Shown here piece after piece: positions 12,023 to 20,143 of a stretch of DNA of 64,000 nt. A program made the translations under genes and the position numbers. Every line of letters begins with the position of its first letter. Position 1 is the first letter of the stretch. The stretch lies in assembly GCA_003184365.1 (NCBI GenBank), contig NKYR01000007.1, positions 310,001-374,000 on the forward strand, written 5' to 3'. This stretch comes from Evernia prunastri. Its lineage: Eukaryota; Ascomycota; Lecanoromycetes; Lecanorales; Parmeliaceae. The notes under the pieces are model-generated. The model saw only the letters and a program-made list of their open reading frames with translations, made no database searches and was not told where the DNA came from.

Positions 12023-12256
12023 ATGAGGATGTGTAACGAATACAAGACCACCACATTTTGGTCAGGAAATGGCTGTACGGCCGACAAATGCTTTAAAGTT
12101 GAATTAATTGCGGACCCATGCGACGACAAACCCACGAGTGGCATTAGAAACTGTCCCAAGTACAAGTTGAACGTTGCTGGGTCCAGCAGGAAGAAGGGAC
12201 CACAGCCAGGTCACAACCATCCAGGCCAAGAAAGTTCTTCTAGTACTACCAAGTAG
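12023..12256 (+). CDS. Small cysteine-containing hypothetical protein
   Basis: A 77-codon frame with a true ATG. The N-terminal half carries five cysteines (residues 4, 18, 23, 33 and 44) spaced through charged sequence. The C-terminus is low-complexity Gly/Pro/His/Ser. No signal peptide is evident, so it does not look like a secreted effector. Its layout (Met, then an early Cys and aromatic, then regularly spaced Cys) resembles a large class of short fungal hypothetical proteins, but that is a resemblance of pattern only. It may be a fragment. Confidence 0.4.
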   Translation: MRMCNEYKTTTFWSGNGCTADKCFKVELIADPCDDKPTSGIRNCPKYKLNVAGSSRKKGPQPGHNHPGQESSSSTTK

Positions 12257-12566
12257 GCAGGCAGGTCGTCCGACTCGCCCACCATGGATCAGTTGCACTG
12301 ACATCCATTTCTGCAGACGCCCATCGCAACCTGTGCTGGATGAACTCAACGTCATTCGGCCGCGACCTGACTGCATTCAACACATAGTCATTCGAATTTA
12401 TCGGCACTGGGAAAGGAACGTGAGCGTGTCGTCTGAACTGTCTACAATGGTACTTCGGGAATATTGAGTGCATGGAATTCCAACTTCAAACACATTCATT
12501 GAAGCTATAGAGAAGCCCTGGTATTGAGTAATGAACTTGTTGTCTCATTGTAGACACGCGATACGT

Positions 12567-13340
12567 TTATATTCCATCATGAGTCTCGCCGTAACGTAGA
12601 AGATCGTCAGCAGAGACGAATTGCGTTTTCCAGCTTCGAATGATGATGTTCCCGAGCAAAAGCCCTTTCACGCTTGGGAATTGTCCTTGTTCGAATAGAG
12701 TCACGATGATATCGTCGTTCAGACCTTCGTATGGATATTCGCCGACCACAAGTTCGTAGAGCACCGAACCCAATGCGAATAAGTCGGAAGCAACAGTACT
12801 GTCCAAACTTGGATCTCTTGGCATGTAATGGCTTGACCGCTCCAGGCCGACAGCTTCGCTACCCTCCAAATCCAAAGTGGGGCACGGATCATATCCTGAC
12901 CCGTTGAAGTCGATCAGTCGAGCATTGGATTTGCCGTCTAGTAACCATTGATCGAGTCTAAGGTCCGAATGTCTCACCCCTTTGACGTGTAGGTAACTAA
13001 TACATTCAATCATTTGGCGGGCCCATCGCTTCAAAGCTGCATCAGTGATCTTGTTCCGGTGGCTGTTGACATGATCCCTTAAGGTGCCATGCGGGTAGTA
13101 CTCGAGTTCGAGGTAGTCTTTAGACGGGCTGATGTAATTGTACACGGCGATGTATGGATGTTTGTCAAGGAGGATATAGATGTCGGCTTCATTGCGTGCA
13201 GCCTTGCGGTTTGCCTCGGTTATTTGGGGGTCCTCGTTGTCAACCCTCGGCACCTTTATGATACTATTACCCTTGAGATAGGTCTTCGCGCTCATGCCCA
13301 CGGCGATAAGGGTAGGGCGTACCGGGTCTATGTCGGTCAT
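12567..13340 (-). CDS. Degenerate protein-kinase-like protein
   Basis: ATG at 13340 (the longer frame starts on TTG); single exon, 257 residues. The kinase fold is recognisable: an ATP-site lysine region (IIKVPR), an acidic residue in the following helix (NEADIY), an HRD-like motif written RHSDLR near residue 129, a DFN in place of DFG, and a helix-F region (SDLFALGSVLYELVVGEYPYEG). In the catalytic loop the Asp is kept, but the usual Lys and Asn of the DxKxxN loop are not (Leu-Arg-Leu-Asp-Gln). The glycine-rich loop is poor and the C-lobe is short. This matches a fungal-restricted family of short kinase-like proteins. Activity is uncertain; it could be a pseudokinase. The gene itself looks intact. 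Confidence 0.75.
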   Translation of the reverse strand: MTDIDPVRPTLIAVGMSAKTYLKGNSIIKVPRVDNEDPQITEANRKAARNEADIYILLDKHPYIAVYNYISPSKDYLELEYYPHGTLRDHVNSHRNKITDAALKRWARQMIECISYLHVKGVRHSDLRLDQWLLDGKSNARLIDFNGSGYDPCPTLDLEGSEAVGLERSSHYMPRDPSLDSTVASDLFALGSVLYELVVGEYPYEGLNDDIIVTLFEQGQFPSVKGLLLGNIIIRSWKTQFVSADDLLRYGETHDGI

Positions 13341-13738
13341 TGTGTATTGTTGCAAAATTGATGGGAGAGTATAAGTAGAGGTCTAGCTGAACACGTAGTC
13401 TTTTCTATGACTAGGTTTTACGTATGAATTTTTGCAGCTAGCGTTACGACCTAGTTTAGTATCTGATCGTATGCTTACGACATAGCACTCTTGTCGCATA
13501 ACGAATGGTTTCCCATTTTTTAATCCGTGGGAAGAACCGCATTAGCGGAGAAATTTACGTTCTTAGTATATCGAAGCTTCCGGGCTGAATGCAAAACTTA
13601 GTACCGTGTGGAAGTACTCTGGCTTTCGACTTTGAACCTCATTATATGTATACCGCATGAGGAGCAAGTCCTTCACAGCCGAAAATACACATGCTACGTA
13701 AATATAGATGTGTTTAATCCTGTCTACAGCGTATCCTG

Positions 13739-13984
13739 TCAACCCCGAGATTTCGTTGAGCTCTCGATTCTACATCGATTGCTTTCTGATTGAGAACGGA
13801 CAGGTGTCCCCTTGTACTGCCGTAACAACTTCCACGCAGTGCCCAAATCCTCTTCTCGAACCCATATGTCCTCCCAAGCAACTTTGAATTCTAAGCCGGA
13901 GGTCGTAAATCTATGGCCCTTAATCTGCTTCACAACCCACTCGTCGCCTGGGTCGAGTGCGGAGTACGCATCATCTGCTCCCAT
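13739..13984 (-). CDS. Small chromodomain-like protein
   Basis: 81 residues from an ATG at 13984. Residues about 13-62 read as a chromodomain: an opening Trp-Val-Val with Ile-x-Gly-His-Arg, then Glu-Phe-Lys-Val-x-Trp-Glu, a Trp, and an acidic EEDL followed by a short helix ending Leu-Leu-x-x-Tyr. The aromatic residues of this type bind methyl-lysine or organise the fold. Almost nothing flanks the domain, so it may be a free-standing chromodomain, a fragment of a larger chromatin protein, or the remains of a chromodomain integrase; no integrase sequence is seen next to it. Its start lies just beside the transposon island. Confidence 0.6.
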   Translation of the reverse strand: MGADDAYSALDPGDEWVVKQIKGHRFTTSGLEFKVAWEDIWVREEDLGTAWKLLRQYKGTPVRSQSESNRCRIESSTKSRG

Positions 13985-14059
13985 CTTGAATTAGGATCGG
14001 CTGATCTCTAAAGTGTTAACGGCGTACTTCTGCAGTCATGATTTCACTTGCCTGGGCTG

Positions 14060-14536
14060 CCACCGGACTTGCTTGAGAGCTTCGACAAGGATGAGTCGAC
14101 ACCAGCAGCTTTCGAGGAACCTTCATGTATGCCGTTCATATCAAGCCGCGGGATAAGCAGGTCTTGATGCTGTATTCTCCGCCATCCTCGAAAAGTGATC
14201 CAGCTTGGTCGAAAGACAGTCGGGACAGTTGCTCTGTCACGATTCCGAGCTGGAAAACAACCTTAGCCTTCTGCTCGTCAAGTATATCGGCTTTAGAGAT
14301 CGTCTCTTCTGAGGTGTTCTATTTGCGCTGCAGAGGCAAGTCGGAGGCTTTGCTCATGAAAATATAAGGAATACCGACATCGTGTTCTCTAGAATAACTG
14401 AGTGATCATCAGTTCCGCTCAACAAATGACATTGCCTGGCTTGCCTGTACTCGGGAACAGGAATAGTACTGTTGGCCTTGATGTGTTTGAGTGTTGCGGC
14501 TTCACTAGCTAGTAACTGAGGAAGCTTCTGGGACAT
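14060..14536 (-). pseudogene. Aminoglycoside phosphotransferase (APH)-like pseudogene
   Basis: The open block 14354-14536 contains the conserved fungal APH segment SEAATLKHIKANSTIPVPE (N-lobe). Further downstream on the same strand, in other frames and with stops, come KASDLPLQRK, a Leu-Ser-x-Leu-x-Phe-Asp-Gln-Ala-Gly-Ser-Leu block, and TCLSRGLI, all in the order expected for the family. The Brenner-type catalytic His-x-Asp region is missing and several stops intervene, so the gene is dead and truncated. The family comprises kinase-fold small-molecule or choline/ethanolamine-type kinases of unknown substrate in fungi. It abuts the AT-rich island and was probably broken by it. Confidence 0.8.
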
Positions 14537-14599
14537 TAGATGTCTAACGCTGTCAACTTGATAGTAGCTCAGCCAGCTTTGCTCTCCCGTTACACACTG

Positions 14600-15431
14600 G
14601 AATTAATTGTCGGGCCAACCCGCCAAGACTGCCAAGACATACGAAATTCTTTCTCAAAATAAAAACGTTAATTATTTTTATCGAATTCTATATTATATAT
14701 ATTAGCTTCGAAATCGATTAAAAATTAAATAAATAATCGATTTAATTAATTATACTCGTATCTATTTAAATTATAAAAGATAATTACGAACTTTTTTATA
14801 GATAATAATATATAGAAAACCCTTCGTAGTATAATCTAAGCGTATACCACGCGAGATAAAAACCTATATTTTCTATATATATAATATTATTCGTATAAAT
14901 ATTATATAACTATATTCGATTATCGTTATAGTTTAAAACTATAAAGAATATATATATTATACGTATACTTTCTATATTTCTTTTCTTTATATAATATCGT
15001 TAATACTCGTTAATTAATACGAAAATTTATTACGAGTCTCGAATAATTATATAATTATTTTATAGTTTAACTCGAATAAATAATTAAACAGAATTTTCTT
15101 TAATAATATCTTAACGTATTTCTTAAATTAATCTCTTATACCGAGCGTGAACGAGACGAATATTAAGTATATATAGATACTCGGCGATTAACGTATATTA
15201 AATATATACATACTTAATAATTAACGTATAAACTCGATACGATACGAGAGGAATAAGGTCTCGTATTTATATTTAATTTTCAATATACTTAGCGTGAAAA
15301 TTTTATAGAGGAAAACGACTTTATAAAGTTAACTCGGCGAATAATTATATTTTTTTTATAGTATTATTACTCGTAAGCACGTAGAATTAATTCTAAATAA
15401 TAATTCTTTAATACTCGAAAGGATAGTTATT
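14600..15431. repeat. AT-rich RIP-mutated block
   Basis: About 830 bp of very AT-rich DNA without open frames. Remaining cytosines are mostly in CpG or CpT context, and CpA is strongly depleted. This is the signature of repeat-induced point mutation in Pezizomycotina (C to T preferentially at CpA). The original repeat is unrecognisable. Confidence 0.8.
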
Positions 15432-15444
15432 ATTATAAAGAAAT

Positions 15445-16121
15445 ACGGCAGGTTCGACCACCACAAGATGCTGAGGAAGGCTGAGAGCTCGGTCGCTGTC
15501 CAAATGAGAAGCGGCAAAATCGGGCTTAACGCATTCCTCAACAGGATAAGGGTTCCAGGTATCGACCCCGACTGCAGGTGCGGATGGAGAAGACAAGATG
15601 TCAAGCATATCCTCCTCTTCTGTCCGAGATCGCGGGAGGATAAACCACGGCTACTTGCGGAGGCGGGTACCAGGGACTTCCAGACAATGCTGACCACGAC
15701 CAAAGGGATCCGGGTAGCGGCAAGGTGGATGGTTAACTCCGGCTGGTTAAACAACTTCGAGTTGGCCAGCGAACAACTCCAACGGTCAAGACTACCCCTC
15801 GGGGTAGAGGAGACCATTAAGCCCAAAAAGGGCGCACGAAGAAGCGATCGTACCCGCCTCTAGAGGCGGGGGCGATCAGAGATACAAAAGTCAGAGAATA
15901 GAAGAGTCGGCGCAAAGAAGTAGAGAGATGTGCGGTGGTGTAATAGGGCTCCTAAGGAGCACAGCAGAAGGGAGAGCGTACTGTTTAGTTGAAGTTTTTG
16001 TCCAGAGGTTCGCCCTCAGGTTTCTTCAACGCCCAGCCGTAAAGCTGGTTCAGCGTTAATGTTACCCTCATTAGCTTACATCAAGTAGCTAGCATAGGCG
16101 TATAAAACAATCAATCAATCA
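15445..16121 (+). mobile_element. 5'-truncated Tad-like LINE, copy 1, with 13-bp target-site duplication
   Basis: The 677-bp insert is of normal GC content inside RIP-mutated DNA. It is flanked by ATTATAAAGAAAT at 15432-15444 and again at 16122-16134, a perfect 13-bp target-site duplication. The frame up to 15863 encodes the C-terminal tail of a non-LTR retrotransposon polyprotein: VQMRSGKIGLNAFL, then a Cys-x-Cys-Gly-Trp and a His-Ile-Leu-x-x-Cys-Pro zinc-knuckle-like region as in Tad1 elements. The 3' UTR ends in a CAAT repeat tail instead of poly(A). It carries only the last part of ORF2, consistent with 5' truncation during target-primed reverse transcription. Confidence 0.9.
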
Positions 16122-16134
16122 ATTATAAAGAAAT

Positions 16135-16767
16135 TATAAATAATAAACGTATAGCGAATATATAATAAACGTACGCTCGACGTATACGAATCTAAGATTT
16201 CTTTTTATTAGTATATAATTAATATCGTTAAATTTATTTATTCTTATTTTTCGTTATTACGTATACGTTAATAAGCTTAATAATAAAGTGTCATGGTGCA
16301 GCCTCGTCTCGTGCTGATCTCGCCTAGTCTCGTTTAACCTTTACATCATCCGCGCATATCGGGTATATGGGAAATGAAGATGTGGGTTAAAGGACCGTGC
16401 GCCAGCTTCTATTTAGATAGCAGCTGGCCCTGCCCCAGCTTGATTCCTTGTCTTTCGTCTTGGCCTTTCACCTACGTATAATATAGCCTAGTAATAATGC
16501 ACATTCTTCGCCAATACCTCGTTCCTTGACATAAAGAAAGTAAATATTTATAATTTCTTAGATTATATCGAATAAGAGATTCTCGCGTAGTTATAAATAA
16601 ATAATTACTCACCTAGATTATTAATATATCTATTATTTGTTACGAGTGTGTCAAGCAGGCACTTGGCAAGTAGCCCTATGGGCTAGGGTCTTGGCACACT
16701 CTCCCATTATATGTACCATAGTTCCTAGAGATAGCAAGTTCCTTCCTCATCAATAGAATCTTGGTCA
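16135..16767. other. RIP-type DNA with two GC-normal islands
   Basis: AT-rich flanks enclose an island at about 16290-16500 and another at 16648-16767, neither coding. The second starts GTGTGTCAAGCAGGC and includes an inverted pair (GAGTGTGTCAAG/CTTGGCACACTC, about 16645-16701) like an LTR end or a hairpin. I cannot assign either to a known element. Confidence 0.45.
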
Positions 16768-16768
16768 N
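16768..16768. other. Ambiguous base (N) at a repeat junction
   Basis: A single N sits exactly where unique-looking sequence meets the second LINE copy. It marks an unresolved assembly join or masked position rather than biology. Confidence 0.9.
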
Positions 16769-17330
16769 ACCCCGACTGCAGGTGCGGATGGAGAAGACAA
16801 GATGTCAAGCATATCCTCCTCTTCTGTCCGAGATCGCGGGAGGATAAACCACGGCTACTTGCGGAGGCGGGTACCAGGGACTTCCAGACAATGCTGACCA
16901 CGACCAAAGGGATCCGGGTAGCGGCAAGGTGGATGGTTAACTCCGGCTGGTTAAACAGCTTCGAGTTGGCCAGCGAACAACTCCAACGGTCAAGACTACC
17001 CCTCGGGGTAGAGGAGACCATTAAGCCCAAAAAGGGCGCACGAAGAAGCGATCGTACCCGCCTCTAGAGACGGGGGCGATCAGAGATACAAAAGTCAGAG
17101 AATAGAAGAGTCGGCGCAAAGAAGTAGAGAGATGTGCGGTGGTGTAATAGGGCTCCTAAGGAGCACAGCAGAAGGGAGAGCGTACTGTTTAGTTGAAGTT
17201 TTTGTCCAGAGGTTCGCCCTCAGGTTTCTTCAACGCCCAGCCGTAAAGCTGGTTCAGCGGTAATGTTACCCTCATTAGCTTACATCAAGTAGCTAGCATA
17301 GGCGTATAAAACAATCAATCAATCAATCAA
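16769..17330 (+). mobile_element. 5'-truncated Tad-like LINE, copy 2
   Basis: Positions 16769-17310 match 15565-16106 at a constant offset of 1204 bp with no indel. I saw three substitutions by eye (in the AACAGCTTCG, GAGACGGG and GCGGTAATG segments). It has the same CAAT-repeat tail with one more unit. The left end is hidden by the N, and no target-site duplication is visible. Like copy 1 it shows no RIP, despite being a near-identical nearby duplicate. Confidence 0.85.
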
Positions 17331-18780
17331 GAGATAGAATTAATTTGTCAGTAAGTTGAAAAGAGTGAAATCTCTTCTATGATAGCTTTAATAATAATCG
17401 AGTTTAAATAAAACTATATAGTTATAATATAGAGAGCTATAATTGCTGTCTCGAGAAACTTAAAATTGAACTCTATTAGAGACTTCGACGAAGACTCGAA
17501 TCTAATAAATAATTCGTGTAAGATTATTCGAAAAAATATAAGCTAAAGATATATTTATAATAGAAGTAATAATAAAATCGCTATTTATACTTGAAATAGT
17601 TATCGTTACTATAGACTTCTATAGCTAATAACGTTGAAATTAATCTAAGCAGATCATTTAATAAAGAAGACTGCTAAAATTAATGTTAATATTAATTTGA
17701 TAAACCTTAAATCTTCTCGTAAGCAAAGAAGTAATTAATGCTTAAAGTAATTAAATATTGTTATTAAAATTATTATAACTATCGTCAAAATGTTGTAAAA
17801 GAATATATTATTTCTATCTATAGAGAATAATTTAGTAGAGAGCGTCGAAGACGCTAATACAAATAAGGTCTGAGCTCTTTCGTGCCTTTTCGAGATAGTA
17901 ACGACCTTCTGCGATAGACTTTTAGAAAGTCTTTGATAGAATTATATTAATAATCGATTATAAAAGATCTTGCAGTATATCGATTTTATGTAGCTAGAAA
18001 AATTTCTTTTAATTATTTCACTTCTATTTTCATATATATTCTTTAATCTCGTTTTTATTTAATTTTCATATATATTCTTTAATCTCGTTTTTATTTAATT
18101 TTAATATATATCGAATAATATAAAAATTTAATTTTCAAAAAATCGTTTTTTGATAAAAAGTGAAATCTCTGAAAAATTTATATAAAATGATCGATTTAAT
18201 ATAATCGTTTTTAGAATTTCGATTACTTTACTTTCATCACTCGAATTTCGCGTTAATTTAATTAAAATTTTAAACTTCGCGAGCGTTAAAACTCGTAAAT
18301 TTCAAAATCGTTTTTAAAGAAAATATAGAAAGTAAGAAATAAAAAATTATTTTAGTTATTCGACGCTAATCTCACTTTAACTACTTAATTTTTAACTTTA
18401 ACTATTCGATATTAGATTTATTTTAATAACTCGACGCTTAAAATATGCGAGCGAAGAAGAGTGTTAAAATTATAGTATAGAGAATCGTCAAGATCTCGAC
18501 CCGACTAAAGGTCGAGTCTTGACGATTTTGACTTCGTTCTATAAGCGATTCTAGATAGATCGCTCTTTATATTATAACACTCTATAGTTAATACAACTAA
18601 GTGTTCTATCACATAATCTTGACAATAATGTGATTATCGTAAGTCGATTTAATTTTCTAGAAAGAATCAATGTAACGAATTATTATAATTCTAACTGAGC
18701 TCGTCAGGGCACGATAGTTATGTTTAATCTATGAGGATATTGATTCTTGAGAATCGAAGAGAGTAGCCAAAGGGAGAATA
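17331..18780. repeat. AT-rich RIP-mutated block
   Basis: About 1.45 kb of AT-rich, CpA-poor DNA with no coding frame. A short direct duplication (TTTCATATATATTCTTTAATCTCG, doubled near 18030-18090) and a hairpin at 18484-18526 are the only structured parts. It is probably the ruin of one or more transposons. Confidence 0.75.
18484..18526. repeat. Hairpin inside RIP block
   Basis: Arms ATCGTCAAGATCTCGAC (18484-18500) and GTCGAGTCTTGACGAT (18511-18526) pair with one bulge around a 10-base loop. Outer flanks (AGTGTTA.. and ..TAACACT, about 18460 and 18585) also pair imperfectly, suggesting the core of a larger foldback. Confidence 0.7.
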
Positions 18781-19311
18781 TTTATATATGCCCCCTCTGG
18801 TGGCACCTGCCATGGTAGTCAATCTCCAGCAACCTGCTCAGCCTGCTTAGCCTGCTTCCGCCCCACACGTTCCTTGGCAGGCCTTGGCGGCTGCCTCCGT
18901 TGACATAGGTTACATCTACGGAGGTCTGCACGCAAAGTCCTGAACATGCGCTAACAGAGCTCTAAGCCTAGTTTCGAGAAATGATCCCGTAGGGAAAAGC
19001 TCTAAAATCTTCTTTTGAGGAGGTGTATGCTAAATCTTTAGGGTCCTTTAGGCGTGATAGGGTCCGCAGATTTCAAGTTAAGCTTGGGTCAGAGGCAGTT
19101 TCGACACAGTTCTAAGCGCATTGTCCAGGCATAGGCGGGGCGATATTCGACCTCTGGACCCCTTTCTTGGCATGTTTAGGACTTTGCGTGCAGACCTCCA
19201 TATATAGATCTCATATCTGTATCGATTCTGACAACGCCTGCAAGGCACTCTCCGCTTTTTCTTTTCTAAAGACATTCACCGTAACATCAATCAATCAATC
19301 AATCAATCAAT
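18781..19311 (+). mobile_element. GC-normal insert ending in CAAT repeats, probable non-LTR 3' end
   Basis: A block of normal composition between AT-rich DNA and the next gene-poor stretch. It ends at about 19285-19311 in (CAAT)n like the two LINE copies. Its body is not similar by eye to those copies. No duplication was found at its edges. It contains the inverted-repeat element at 18919-19200. Confidence 0.5.
18919..19200. mobile_element. 282-bp MITE-like element with 30-bp inverted repeats and TA duplication
   Basis: The segments 18920-18949 and 19170-19199 are inverted copies matching at 29 of 30 positions, beginning GGAGGTCTGCACGCAAAG. The element is flanked by TA on both sides (18917-18918 and 19201-19202), as for Tc1/mariner-type insertions. 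There is no transposase, so it would be non-autonomous. Confidence 0.75.
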
Positions 19312-20143
19312 AGGATTTTATAAGCTGGACATTTCTGGGGAGCATTAGAGGAATGCTCTTTTGCAGCAACATTGCAGATTCTGGGTATGCCAATCGATGC
19401 TTCGTGAATGATTGACTTCAACGACGAAAGTGAGATAGAAAGAAAGAAAAAAGACCATTGAGTACAAGGGCGTCAGAGGTACCTTTCTGGCGTTCATAGA
19501 CATTCTCTGCAATGAACAGCTTACCAGAGCGCCAAAGTTGGGACTGTGGTTTGAAACAACCGCTAATTGTGCCCCGCTTGCTTGTGGATGCCGCAGTGAA
19601 GCGACCACCAATCGTCCGACGCTCGAGGGGAAAATCATCTAGATCGACTTGAGCGGAGGTCAGACCAGTATGGAAGCTGTTTAGTCAACAGACAGAGTAT
19701 GCACCACTAGGCCATCCTCGCTAAGGTAGGATCTGTCTCATGAACCACGAGCAGCAGCCCTGGTAACATCCAAAGGTGCTTGTGTTGACTTGCGTTTCAG
19801 CTGCGGTCGAATTTAGCGGAAAAATATGGGCAAAAATAATCAACCACTCACGTCTTGCACTGTTCGATATCTTATAACCATGAAACAGAGTCTTCAGAGA
19901 CCACCGTGTCATAGTGCACTGTCTTACAACATCCTCCCACATCAGTCTCTAGCTCCGTGTGGAGGTGGCCGTCCCGTCGATTCAACATACCCCCACTCGA
20001 ACAGGAAAGACCTACAGATAGCACATGTCAATGTTTCAGACAAGATACATGGCTTCTGCAGGCGGAACTCCAAAAACATCTCGGAGGTATTCAACCCTGT
20101 ATACAGTGAGTCTCAACGGTAAAATCAGAGAGCAACGGTAGAC
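19312..20143. other. Intergenic, no supported gene
   Basis: Frames at 19345-19638 (minus) and 19826-20122 (plus) are under 100 codons, unrecognised and without clear splicing. The last part is the 3' region of the phosphatase gene ending at 20144. Confidence 0.45.

Noticed and set aside
15356..15826. 156-codon minus-strand frame over LINE copy 1
   Set aside because: Antisense shadow of the retrotransposon frame at 15468-15863; the same minus frame repeats over copy 2.
14600..18780. Centromere or mitochondrial insertion as an explanation for the AT-rich blocks
   Set aside because: The CpA-specific depletion and embedded retroelement ends fit RIP-mutated transposons; no mitochondrial genes or satellite arrays are visible.
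19285..19311. CAAT repeats as a simple microsatellite or CRISPR-like array
   Set aside because: The same motif ends two LINE copies and the 29381 insertion, so it is best read as a non-LTR element tail; there are no spacers.
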